Shown piece after piece: positions 1-11,800 of a stretch of 64,000 bases of DNA. A program made the translations under genes and the position numbers. The DNA is from Lingula anatina (taxonomy: Eukaryota; Brachiopoda; Lingulata; Lingulida; Lingulidae), in contig NW_019773637.1 in assembly GCF_001039355.2 (NCBI RefSeq), positions 62,001 through 126,000 on the forward strand, read 5' to 3'. Position 1 is the first letter of the stretch, and each line of letters opens with the position of its first letter. The notes beneath the pieces were generated by a model. The model had not been told where the DNA came from. It worked only from the letters and a program-made list of their open reading frames with translations, and did not search any database.

Positions 1-276
1 TGTCCAAGACATTTTCTGAGAGGCAATTTTACAGTAAATCACGCTGTTTTTCTGTAACACGTACGATGCCTGAAGTAATGGATCGACAAATATGTTGACA
101 ATAGAGGACATTAAATATAAAAATTGCTACATCATAGGGAGAAACACTGTACGTCAGGACTGTGTAACACTATATTGCGAAGAGAACAATAAAGCAGAAA
201 AGAGAGAGCTTGAAATATGATGTGCTAATGTTTAACACCTGAGAGGGTCGTTGAAAAGAAAATAACCGTGTAATCT

Positions 277-699
277 TTGGGTAGTCAAGGGAAAATGGAT
301 TGCCAACCATCCAGTCCTATTATCGTCGTTTTTCACAATAGCAAATGTTTTGGGGAGGGCTTTAAATCCGTGAAGGTCAACGACAATTCATACCAGACTT
401 ATACCAGAACCTTTCGTTTTGAAGGGTTGTCAAATTGCGATATCAACATGATAATTGAAAGGGACATGCACTCTCTGATAGACGTACACTATGGCAACTG
501 TAGTTCAATATTTCAAAACGACGAAAGAAAACACATTGCATTGGTGGCTATACAAAAAGAAGAAAGCTGCATTTCTGGGAATTATTGATTGGAAGACCTC
601 TCACCGAACGCTGGAGTTCACGCTGTCGTAACCAAGCCCCAGTCTGATGGAGATATTGGATGTCTCCTCGTTAAACTGTTGATTAAGGATGTCCAGACG
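277..699 (+). other. Uncharacterised open frame with one in-frame stop
   Basis: An open frame runs to a TGA at 586-588 and then stays open in the same frame for a further 37 codons to a TAA near 699. It could be a decayed coding fragment or chance. I recognise no domain, see no clear splice sites and find no paralogue elsewhere in the window. A first methionine at 295 is as plausible as the upstream start. No function is proposed. Confidence 0.15.
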
Positions 700-1441
700 T
701 AAATTGATTAGTTAAGAAACAATGAGGCCCTCCACATTTGAATTATGTATACGTCAAACTTTCTAGATTAAATAGGATAAAACCTCTGTGACACTTTACA
801 ATATTAATTTTAGTTCGTGTATTAGTTCTGTCATATGACGCCTTTACGGGAAATCAATGAGAAGCGAGTTTTTTGAACGGCCAATTGCTTGAAGCACAAT
901 TGTTATTTCTTTGAAAACGCTTATGGCATGTGAAATAGTTTTGTCAAATATATGTCACTATGTGTTGCTCCTTCATGTTGAAACCTCAACGTAAACTTTA
1001 TAATCATACATATATGTACAGATTCAACTTTGACAAAGGTACTGCCCACCAGTTAAGGTTCTGATATTGTCATCAAATGAACTGGGTCGTTTTGTTACTG
1101 ACTGCGAAAAAAGGTGTCTTTTCAACCACAAGGGCATACAATGAGCGTTTAGGCTTTATATAACATTTTTTTCTGGAAATCCTTATATTTGCCCCTTCAT
1201 TGCCAGCCAAGCTATATCATATCCAAAACCGTTTAGAAAAAATTCCAATAAACCTGTATAAAACCGTTTTCGAATTCTAAATTCCAAGTTTCACCGTTAT
1301 GAACAAAACTCACAAGCCTTCATCTCCGTTATGAGAGTGACTTAACACGAACTAGTACTGTTGATAGAAAATCATCAAAAATTTTGTCTTCTGGAATCCA
1401 GTTATAGTCCACAAAATCTAATACTTGCATAATATATTACC

Positions 1442-1471
1442 AATAAATAAATAAATAAATAAATAAATAAA
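1442..1471. repeat. (AAAT)n microsatellite
   Basis: About seven AAAT units, lying close to the point where homology between gene A intron 5 and its paralogues ends. Confidence 0.9.
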
Positions 1472-3104
1472 CACTTTAATTTGCAGAGCTTTTTAATCAG
1501 CTGGACAGGTTTTTAAATATCAAACCATGAATGTGATACTTTCCTGACCTGTTAGACCACGGCATTTGTTCACTTTTTATAAAATGCACTTACTGCTACA
1601 TTAGCCGCAATCTTTTGTCTAGTTACTACAATTACGCAAATGTTTTTGACCACGGAAAATATCAATTTAACTGCCAGCCTTAAGCAGTTCAAGCAACAAC
1701 GCGGATGTGCAGTGAATTTTGGTAATATCTTAACAATTACCCGTAAAAAAAGGTATCTGTCGGAAAGGAGTTACATGAATACTGTTTGATTTAGTTACGA
1801 GTGCGTATCGGCGTTATGTGTTATTTTCAACACAAAAGCATTCATTGACCTCAGATACGGGTGCTTCTGCTTCCGAGAAAACATCATACTTGTCTGCTTG
1901 AAAAGATAATACTCAGAGTCGCAAATAGAAAAATGAAATCGATATCTTGAATAACAATGACCCAATGTGGAGTTTTAAAAATGGTACCGTCAGAAAACAA
2001 TTCAACGGAAAATAAATAGACAATAAGCCAAAAATGCCACACAAAGTGAAAATTAAGGTACTTTTAGATCCAATATGCCAATGGTAGTTCCTTATATAGT
2101 ACTCTGTGTTAAAGATGTCTTAGACTCTTAATATCAAATGAAAAAAATGTTTCCAACAGGTCCTGTCTCTGAGGGTCGATTAAAAAAAATTACCTATGAG
2201 AATAAGGTAATTACTTTTAAAAAGACTATATATAAATCGCATGTACGGTATTCTGAAAGCTCAAATATGCGAAGCATTTATACACAATTAAATAAACTAA
2301 ATAAATAAATAAACCCGATACATGTCTAAATCCCTACAGTTACAGGTACAGGTGAACTGTCTCTTCAGACAGTGATATTCTCAATTTTAGTGGTGGATAG
2401 ACATATGCCTAAGGACGACTAGGATTGCGTAAGGGACCAAAGAAAATAACACCTTTTTCCGATGTGGTTTGTATCTTGCTCACAGGACACTTGATTCTTT
2501 TAATTCAACCATCACAAAAGTTTAAATATGAGGCTCGAGATTTAGAGTGTGCATTTTGGTGCATTAAGCTACATATACGTGTATATAAGCAAAACCAGTG
2601 GAACGACAAACGATGTATCTGATTTCGAAACGTTTCCCTAATTTTAGTGATGTCTTATACTTTTGTGACTTAAATGAGTTATGGTGTTTATTACTATAGG
2701 AATAGTCATTTTCCATTTACGCAGTGCAACAGTGATTTTTTTCTCTGCAGAATCCCTCATGCCTATAACAATTTAATGTGAATTGTAGTCAATAGTAGGA
2801 CAAACAGGCACCTTTCATTTTGTCTTTTTTTTTTTTTTTTTACAAAAAAGCTGACATAACTCTGACGGTAAACTAAACGTCGGCACATTACCTTTCAAAA
2901 GAGAGGCATATTAATTTTCACTACTACAAATGTCATGAGGAAATGTTAAACTATAAAATTTATAAAATCTAACCAAATATCTCTTGCTACCAAAAGCGAG
3001 GTAAAAAAATCATATGGAATCATAAGTTCTTTTTACACGAAAATGTTCTCAATTGACCGAGCTCTTTTGTTGCTGAAATAATGACACTTCACATTTCACC
3101 ATAC

Positions 3105-3292
3105 CTTGGCACTGATGCCCGTTGACCAGTGTGTACCCACTTCTACAACTACAGTAGTACGAGCCATGAGTATTGTGGCATGTTTGGTCACATCCGCCAT
3201 TGTTACTGTTACATTCGTTAACGTCTGGAAGAAGTTAAATGTAGTTAATAAATTCCATTTTAATGTAAGTGTAACTTTTAATGTAAGTGTAA

Positions 3293-3378
<86 letters not shown>

Positions 3379-4918
3379 ACCAACCATTAGCACGAAAAAA
3401 TCTGTTTCATGCTTTCTCGTTCTTTAACTCACCAGCGCAATTAGGTGACGCGTATCCAGAGGGGCACGAACAATAGTCTGGTTGTGTACAAGTTCCACCG
3501 TTAGGACAACTGGAGCAAATAGCTAAAAAAACAAACAAACAAAATTGAATTGTGTTTAACTGCAACAGTGTTCAAGGCCACCTCCCTTTGATTCTTTCTT
3601 AATCTTCATCAACATTGTGTTCCAACAATTTGTCTCTGTCCCCACATCTCACATACATACACACACTGGAAAATAGAAGTGTCACCCCCTGAATCAGAGT
3701 AATCAAAGTTATAAAGCCTGGTCTACTTATAATGTGACTAATGAGTATAAAACCGATGTTTTGTGGAATTTGATGCTAATAAAATGATACCAGGAGCATA
3801 TCATTCCACAGTCATTATCTCCCCCAAAGTACTGGTTCAGTAGGGGTGACACTTCTATTGTCCAGTGTGTGTACAGTCATTTACAGTCATTCCATACACT
3901 CTGACATGCCAGCCTCACTTTTCGCGGTTGGTTCCACACATTTCTTGCAAACTTGGAAATAAATTCCAATCAATTCCAGTTTGTTTTTTTTACTCATCAA
4001 TTTAACACGTCATTCCAGACTTACGCGTATTACAGCCGCTTCCAGTCCATCCCGTTACGCACCTGTAGCAGCTGTGATAGCAAGCTTGAGAAACTTGCCT
4101 GGAGATAACATGGAGTGATATTTTCTATAAGAAGTTTATAATAGCCAAACATGGCAGTACCTATTAGGCTTAGGTACATTGTTTGTGATAAGAAAACAGC
4201 TTTATTGACAGCGATAAATTCACAGGTTGTTGGCGTTTCCACCTTTATACAAATATTCAGATAAAAATTAAAACAAAATATTTTAGGCGCACATTTTACG
4301 CATGAAAATTCTTATAATCATTGGTAATTAGCGTCCTTCGTTTAAAAATGAGAACCCCCCTCCATATACAACATATTGTCAAGTGGCTTATAATTTTGTG
4401 AAATTGTACTTTACCTATATCTTGTACATCTGGCCATATTAAGGAATCCACATGCTTCAGTGTAGCGCTGTTGGCTATAACAGGTCTGTGAACACTGATA
4501 GGACTCTGTCAAACCAAAGCTGAAAGATCCAGACATTATCCCCAATTTTTTACAACATTAGAAGTGGTACTAAAGCTTGAAATTGAGACTTAAAATGTGG
4601 CAGCAAGACTACACATTTTGAAAAAAAAATAATTTTTCGTTTACCGTGCATATAAAATCTTGATCTACCTTTGCCGATGTACAGCTCAATTTTAAAGGAA
4701 ACAGCTAAATATTCAATTAAAAACAAATACATCGAAAATCGACTTTTTTATAAGCATTCGTGAGGAGTTAAAGGAGAATAGTAAATTTAAAAAAAAACAA
4801 CATTTGTTAATTGTTTTCTCCGTAAAACGCTTTACACTCACCTTGTATCTGTAAAAAGGGCCATAATAAAAAAGACGACATGACAATATCGCTTAATCAT
4901 GTTAACGACTGCGACCAT
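3105..4918 (-). CDS. Gene A: secreted EMI-like/EGF protein, 5' five exons (3' part missing)
   Basis: Minus-strand exons: 4918-4842 (Met and signal peptide), 4519-4415, 4098-4025, 3522-3433 and 3224-3105, with lengths 77, 105, 74, 90 and 120, the same as gene C. All have GT-AG borders and join in one frame for 155 residues. Exon 1 gives a hydrophobic leader. Exons 2-3 give a cysteine-rich EMI-like segment ([12 protein letters not shown], then a CYHSC core and a GWTG turn). Exon 4 is a short EGF module ([10 protein letters not shown]). Exon 5 is a calcium-type EGF ([21 protein letters not shown]). The product should be secreted with all cysteines disulfide-bonded. Exons 6-8 (two EGFs and PAN) are absent from the window, so the gene is truncated or continues beyond the left edge. 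The role is unknown; adhesion or matrix binding would be typical of the modules. Coding quality is good and I see no lesion. Confidence 0.75.
3293..3375. repeat. (TC)n-(TA)n compound microsatellite
   Basis: A TC tract of about 40 bp is followed directly by a TA tract of about 40 bp, in intron 4 of gene A. It creates a meaningless Leu/Ser/Tyr/Ile open frame across exon 5. Confidence 0.95.
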
Positions 4919-5019
4919 TTTCTCTTTTGAAATAATGAGCTCTGCTTTGCGTCTGACCAAAATTACGAAACACTGTTCACCGCACTAGCCTCACTGCAGC
5001 AAGCCCCCGCTGATTGACT

Positions 5020-5042
5020 GCGATTGGATTTTTATCCCGTTG
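5020..5042 (-). promoter_or_regulatory. Possible TATA/CCAAT promoter of gene A
   Basis: Read on the minus strand, GGATAAAAATCCAATC lies about 110 bp upstream of the gene A start codon, combining a TATA-like box with a CCAAT-like sequence. There is no transcript evidence, and the spacing is plausible rather than diagnostic. Confidence 0.25.
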
Positions 5043-6727
5043 GGTCTGTGAAGACTCAAGTGACGTGTATTGATCAGGGCTCAGATAACCTCTCTGTCAC
5101 CACCCCTTTTGACACCTGATGAAGGCTAGTCTATACTATACTGTACTCGCTGAGAGGACACCCATCGATATAATCAACTGTGTTTTCCTGAAGTGTACAC
5201 CTTGCCCTTTAAAAGGGATGGGGCGTTCGGGGGGGGGGGGGTTCTGGAGTTGTGCAACCATTACCTGAAGTCTTGACAATGAGTTAGTGGGTGGACTGGT
5301 GGACTGGAAGGGTTGGGGCACATTTCTACATCCTCCGTACCCCTTGTCTCTAAATGATAATTTGGCCACCAGAATGTCTTATAATTTTATTAATTTTTTT
5401 TTTGAGGGATGGGGGGCGGATGGGGAGGGTGCAGGACAAAGCACTCAAAATGTGTAAAGTCATTAGTTAATATGTTATCATTTACAATAGTAACACTTAA
5501 AACCAAATTAATCGACTGTTAATAATGAAAAAATTCTGTTAAGATATAAAAGTCGTATTACTGTTACCGACATCTACGTTTCGCGAAAGAGAACAATTAC
5601 ACGTGTTCAGTACAACAACAGCAGTACCACCAGTAGCAGCAGTCATTGCAGTGTTAGCATCGGCAATTGCAGCACTAACAACGGCAATATTAGCAGTTGT
5701 AAAAAGAGCGCTTTGGACACCGGAGTAAATATCAATTTCGCTCACATACAGTGCAACCCCTGGACCTGCAAGGTAAGGCAACATTATTGACTGTGAAGTA
5801 TTTGTTTATCGTTAGAGTGATTATCCTATTCAACGTGTAATATCATCTTTCAGATTGCGCCTGGCGTGCTGTAATTACGAACATTTTAGAAATGAATTTG
5901 AAATAAAATTTTACAGGTAACGGTTATTGTCGCATTTATTATACTCAGAGGCTTAGGATTTTTATTTTCTTCTTCATGGACAAGACGAAGGCGCTCTAAG
6001 GTTATATAGGCCCGAAATATAGGGTAGTTTGCTACACAAAATATTACCTTTCTCTTTAGGCGATGCTATTAGGTTACTTATTTCTGGCATAGAAAAATTG
6101 ACTATGCTGATCAAATCATCGGTAACAGGTAGGGCTGAAATTGTTTTCAGGTGTCATTCTTATCCATTGAAGTACCCCGAAGCGTATGATCCTATTTGTT
6201 TGTTATTATCGGTTAGGGGGATTACGCCTACACCGCAGCAAATAAAATAACTAAAAATCGACAAAAATATTAACGATCCTGTGTCATAGATTTTTGATAA
6301 CATCTGTTTAACTGATGTAAAGCGGTCTTGCTTACAAATGTCCATTTTAAAGTTGACGTATAAAAATTCTGATACGAACCCAAGTATGAGAAAACATCTG
6401 GAAATCCATTTTCACCCCAAACTTCTTATATGACTTATCACAAAAATGATCATACCTGGAGACGAAAAGTGTCCACAAACATTATATTATAACATTATAT
6501 TATAGAAATTGATTATATATAAGGGCGTTAAGCCTGATTTTGGTTTACAAGGTACATAAATTTAAAAAAGGTCCAGTTAGTTTATTAGTAATACATTTTT
6601 ATTTGTATTAGCTGGTGAAGTACTGCACATGTAACACACAGCATTGGCGCAGTTCGTTTGGCAATTAATATTAGCTGATTCATAACAGCAGTGCACGGAC
6701 ACTGAACAAATTACATATTTACTGGGG

Positions 6728-6794
<67 letters not shown>

Positions 6795-7349
6795 ATCTCG
6801 AACCCACTCATTAAAATTGCTTTATTGGCTGCATTGGAAGTAATACATTACTCTATTTATTCAACAGCCATGTGAAAGCGTGTGAAACGGATCTTTACGC
6901 CTACAGTTGTGAAGAATGTGAGTGTCACAACTAGCACAATTATAACTAAAACATGCATTGTTACTCATATAAAGGTTACTATTTCATGTCTTGTAGAAAC
7001 ACTATAATTTGGAACTATAATATTTGCATAAAATATGGATACTAACTTTGCTCTTCGTGATTACACAAGTTCATAATAACTATTCTCAAGCTGTGCGTTA
7101 AAGTCAAAATGTATCGTGCTTTTGATCGCCTCTTTATCCGATAAGAGTAACAATATAATAAAAATCTACGAATTAATACTAGAAATTTTCTTCACTAGAG
7201 GGATTATTGTATTTTACTTTGCCAGTGTCTATTAAATGTAAGGTGGTGCCTTTTCGTCATCTAATAGAAGATGTCTGTGCAACCGTTTGTGTAATACACG
7301 TATACATGTACATGTATGCTATGGTATAATCATGACCCTTCGTGAATTT
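5043..7349. other. Intergenic, no supported gene
   Basis: A+T-rich sequence with short chance frames only. It holds a G-run (about 5230-5240), a CAG/TAG-rich patch (about 5610-5700) and a long TA tract. No exon related to the EGF/PAN family is visible here. Confidence 0.5.
6732..6791. repeat. (TA)n microsatellite
   Basis: About 60 bp of uninterrupted TA. Confidence 0.95.
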
Positions 7350-7374
7350 AAAAAAAAAAAAAAAAAAAAAAAAA
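7350..7374. repeat. Poly-A tract abutting the PAN exon relic
   Basis: About 25 adenines on the plus strand. The tract replaces the 3' end of the minus-strand PAN exon relic, so it may be the tail of an inserted retroposon or a slippage expansion. Confidence 0.85.
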
Positions 7375-7589
7375 TTCCCGTTTTTTAATTCATTGCCATC
7401 AGAAAGAGGAGTATTTCGTTCACAGTGGTATCCCTTGGACTGTCCTCGTGGAGCATCCACATGAAAGGACAGCAGGATTCTCGTATAAACGCGGTGACAC
7501 AATCCGAGCAGACGTGTGCTTGGTTTGAACTGATGCCGTAACCGTTGATTCGTCTCTTTCGTTTTTCAATGGTGTGCACGTGTGCTGGC
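7375..7589 (-). pseudogene. Decayed PAN/apple terminal exon
   Basis: On the minus strand this matches the PAN exon of genes B and C, including the RRINGYG, FIRES and YHCERN stretches. It begins behind a CAG acceptor-like site. Two lesions are visible. A conserved Cys codon has become Phe in the ATAC-type segment, and about 4 bp are missing just after the third Cys, so the second half continues in another frame. The 3' end runs into a poly-T tract (minus strand) before the expected stop. It lies upstream of gene A and in front of gene B in the opposite direction, so it belongs to no complete gene here. It is best read as the leftover 3' end of a lost family member. Confidence 0.75.
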
Positions 7590-8892
7590 CTGGGTTGAGG
7601 TCTGGGATGAAGACAAAAAATCTTCTCATGATTGATCATTTGATATCAAGTACAAGTCTAAACAAACTGTTAAATGGGAATGCGCAGGATGTTTCCTCCC
7701 ACCGTTACATATCCATGTTAGCAAAAGTAGGATAAATCAATTGTGGTTTGAAATGACATGCAACAGAAAGTAACAATTGCACTGGAGAACAAAAATCTAA
7801 AAATGAAACCATACCCTCGAAATATGGCGGGATGCTGGACATTAGTAATAAACATGTCAAAAATAAATGTATAGTGATGTGTTAAACAACAGATTTAAAC
7901 GTGATATAAAGTCCACCAATGGTGCAAACGATAAGGCACACATTTCTTTGCCAGTTTAACCAGTTGTAGATTGATTTTACTGATAATACTGATGGTACTG
8001 GTACTATGGTATGGTACCATGGTACTGATGGTATTGATGTATTTGTAACTAAAATTTAGGAAATACTTGTATACCACATATGAAAAGTAAGTTACACGTC
8101 AAATTCTAACAAAAAATAATTACAAAAAGACACTGGAATGAGCTGGCCACACCCCAAGTATTCTTATATCCTGTCAAAAAAGTAATCAAAAACAAAAGAT
8201 TTTATTACCTATAGGACCCCTTACAATTACATTACAATCTCCCCTCATGACAGAAATTAAGACTGCTGAATACATTCATAACATTAAAATATATTTTAGA
8301 ACTTTAAAACTCGAAAAACTTTTCATGGTCAACCCTAATAAGATCAGCTTTCTAGTATGTGGTAATTCAGTCAATACATTTCGCAGGATTAACATGAAGG
8401 CTCGGAACAAAACAAGACCATGCCAAATCGCACTATACGATTAAACACTGGCATATGCAAGGCTTTGATGAATGCAGGGCGCACAAGAATTGGTTTTATC
8501 TCGTTTCGCTCATTACAATGAATCTCAAAAGCAAATGGCCCATCAATGCCAATCCAAACACATTTTTCTGGATTGTCGTGTTGCAGCAAGATTTACGTCA
8601 AATTCAACGACAGCTGGAAACAAACAGAGCACAGGATATACAAGTACCAGGTAAGTTCACTTTTTAAACAAACTTTTTGACAATGGCTGTTACCGGCGAG
8701 GTTTGTCTGTGAGCGGAAACCCTAGTTGTAATCGATATAGCTAACGGCGTTGATTAATTTATAACTGTTTGGGTTATGCTGACAATTTTTTAGTTTACTC
8801 GTCAGTTAGGAGAACAGGATCTCACATTGGCATTTGGGCTGACATTTCTTATTTGTATTTAAGGTGAAACGTGTAGTCAAAAGAACTTGAGA
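7590..8892. other. Intergenic, upstream of gene B
   Basis: No gene seen. From about 8700 the sequence resembles the region upstream of gene C (about 28130-28330), so the duplicated block includes roughly 200 bp of 5' flank that may hold the promoter or a 5' untranslated exon. A small self-complementary patch rich in GGTAC and CCATGG lies at 7995-8025. Confidence 0.45.
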
Positions 8893-11800
8893 ATGCTCAA
8901 GAAATATGGACTACAAGTAATTTTTCTTTTATATGCTCTCACAGATATAAGGTGAGTGTTAGATAGTGTTACTTTATTGCTTTTTACATTTAATATTATA
9001 GAACAGTATTAAACGGGATAAATTGTATTTTTTAACTCAGTGTAATATACAATAAAAAAAAATTGGTCCTTGAATCGACATATGCTATAATAAGATATAA
9101 TCTTGTACTCCTAAAGATGTGTTAGTAAACCGTTGACATAGATATGATCTTATACTCCTAGAGATGTGTTAGTAAACCGTTGACATAGATATGATCTTAT
9201 ACTCCTAGAGATGTGTTAGTAAACCGTTGACATAGATATGATCTTATACTCCTAGAGATGTGTTAGTAAACCGTTGACATAGATATGATCTTATACTCCT
9301 AAAGATGTGTTAGTAAACCGTTTGAAGTTTTTACCGGTAGCAGACAAATATTGAATAGTGTTTTGGTCACGTGTATTTATGTTCATTTAAGCTCCGGTTT
9401 GACAGAGTCCTATCAGTGTTCACAGACCTGTTATAGCCAACAGCATTACACTATAGGTTGTGGGTTTTTTGGTTGGAGCAGATGTGCAGCATATAGGTAA
9501 GAGAATTAAAAAAAAAAACACCTATCTGACAAAGCTATACAAAAAAGTTACGGATCGAAAAAGCACTTTGAAATTGCCCAGAAAAGAAAAAATACTTCAT
9601 ATCACTCTAAGAAAAATGAGTGGTTCTGTTTCTAATGTAGTGAGCTTTAATCTCTTTTTTATTGTTAATTCTGGACGCACACTGTGAACCCTTTGCTGAA
9701 CTGCAGCTTTAATGCCAATAGCTCAGTGTGTGCCTTGACATAAACTAGGGACCATTTAACATATTCGCCTTCACCGCACTCCTGTAGCAACATCGCATTC
9801 CAAACTATATAGAGGACAACGAGAACATTATTTTGCGGTGAAATCTTCCAATGAGCCATACGTAATATTACTTGATCTCTCCAAAAATTGGCTGCTTATG
9901 CATTTTCGTGCATTCTGCAAATGTCTGATTGTCCATTCCAGTAATTTCCAGATGCTATTATTGACAAAGAACTAAAATATTGCTTCTTCACTTTTAAAAC
10001 CTTGGTATTGTTATTTCCAGACATATATCACACGTTTGCTACCACTCCTGTCTCAGATGCGCCCCGGGGTGGACTGGACTTAATTGTAACTCACGTGAGT
10101 CTGGCATGGGAAGAATGTACGAAGTGTGTGTAAAGAGAAAAAGATAGAAAGACAGCTAGAAATTACATTTAAATGTGGAATATAAATATTTGACACGTAT
10201 TTTCCTTATTTTAGCTATTTGCTCCAGTTGTCCTAATGGAGGGACGTGTATACAACCAAATTATTGTTCATGCGTCACTGGATACGTTTCGCCAAACTGC
10301 GATGGTAAGTACACAGCATTATAGAAGATTTCACCAGTTTTCATCGAGATGTACGGTCAAACTTTTATTATTATTAATATATCACAATTTTTTCATCTAA
10401 CGAAGATATTTACATTTATGATGGTAAAAATTCATTAGAAGTGATAAACAACAGAATGTATAAGCATTCAAGTGTGAAAATGAATATACATGTATGTCAT
10501 TGTAGCCATACAGAGTTTTGCCATATTTAGTACCTTTATACTACATTTATATTTGATAAATCCTATGTCAGATTTTGTGAATTTTTGGCCAAGGTAGAAT
10601 TTTTAGTCATAATCCAAGAAGAATTTTTGCGTAGGCCTTGAGTGTTTAAGGCATTGGTGATACTACAATCGTCAATAATTGTTGTAATAACATCACTTAC
10701 ACAAAACATGTACATTTCTCAGTTAATGCGAATATAATTTAATCATATTTTTATATTTTCATATATCATTCATTCACACTTTATTGTGAATACCTGAAAA
10801 ATAAGGCACCGAAAAGTGATTCATGTATTTTTGCTTACGTCAAAAGACAACTATCGAAATACAGGATGTGTTTGAAAATTCAAACCATAATAGGATATCA
10901 TCGGTAAATGGAAGTCTTAAGACGCTGCATGTTCATCCTTGCAGACAACAACGAATGTAACAGTAACAATGGCGGATGTGACCAAACATGCCACAATACT
11001 CATGGCTCGTATTACTGTAGTTGTAGAAGTGGATACACACTGGTCAACGGGCATCAATGCCAAGGTAGGTATGTGGAAGGACTGCAGTCGTGACGTCATG
11101 ACTCGTGCTGTGTGACGTCTCAAGTGCTGCCGCTTTGCATAAAAGTTATGTTTTCTTAAAAAAATATGCTCAAAATGGCCTCCGAAGCATTGGATGCACA
11201 CTTAAATACGTTTCTCAACAGAGCTTTATTAGCTATTTTGTTAAAAAGATAAAACTTCTAACTACAGTGAACATGTAATTGATAGTGACATGAAGGTTCT
11301 ACCGACCAAAAGTACACGAATAGAAAATGACTAAAGGTAGAAACTTATTTTCCCTCACTGAAAAAATCATTAACATTTCAAGAGGTGTGAATCCAAAGAA
11401 ATTTTCAAAACAACTTCTCCGTGGCATTTGATATTGGCGACTTTTTCAAAATATAGTGTAAACGTGAAGAAATTTGATTTACTTTCTCACATAACAGAAA
11501 TGGAAAAAATGCTCCTTTTTTGCCATGACTTTGTTTCCTCTTATAGTAACCAAAGAAAACTTTTAGAAATGATTTCCAGCAACAAAAAATCGTGCTGAAC
11601 GTTCTACAATGCAAGGCCGCGAAGGTGTCTCCAGCTGCGTCCCAGGCAGCGAAGTTATCACGGAACCCCGGCAGCTTTGCTAGAAAGCTCTAGATCAAAT
11701 ACAAACTTTCTGCCTTGTCATAAAGAGGGCCAGTTTGGATGCACATGTAAATGTCCGAAAATACAATCGATAGCCCTTGAGCCGTAAAAAATGAATTTCA

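Larger units (their letters stand above)
1..3104. other. 3' flank and intron 5 of gene A; no supported gene
   Basis: Read on the minus strand, about 1515-3104 is clearly related to intron 5 of genes B and C (compare about 30144-31380). This includes the stretch around 1800-1880, which matches 31060-31140. The match stops abruptly near 1515, about 180 bp before the place where exon 6 lies in gene C, next to an AAAT microsatellite. I see no EGF or PAN exon on either strand in 1-1515. Gene A is therefore either truncated here or its last three exons lie left of the window behind an insertion. Confidence 0.6.

Noticed and set aside
3106-3390. Plus-strand frame with Ser/Leu and Tyr/Ile runs
   Set aside because: It is antisense to gene A exon 5 plus a TC/TA microsatellite.
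6577-6807. Cys-containing minus-strand frame
   Set aside because: Most of it is a TA microsatellite; the Cys-rich part has no acceptor and no match to the EGF exons.
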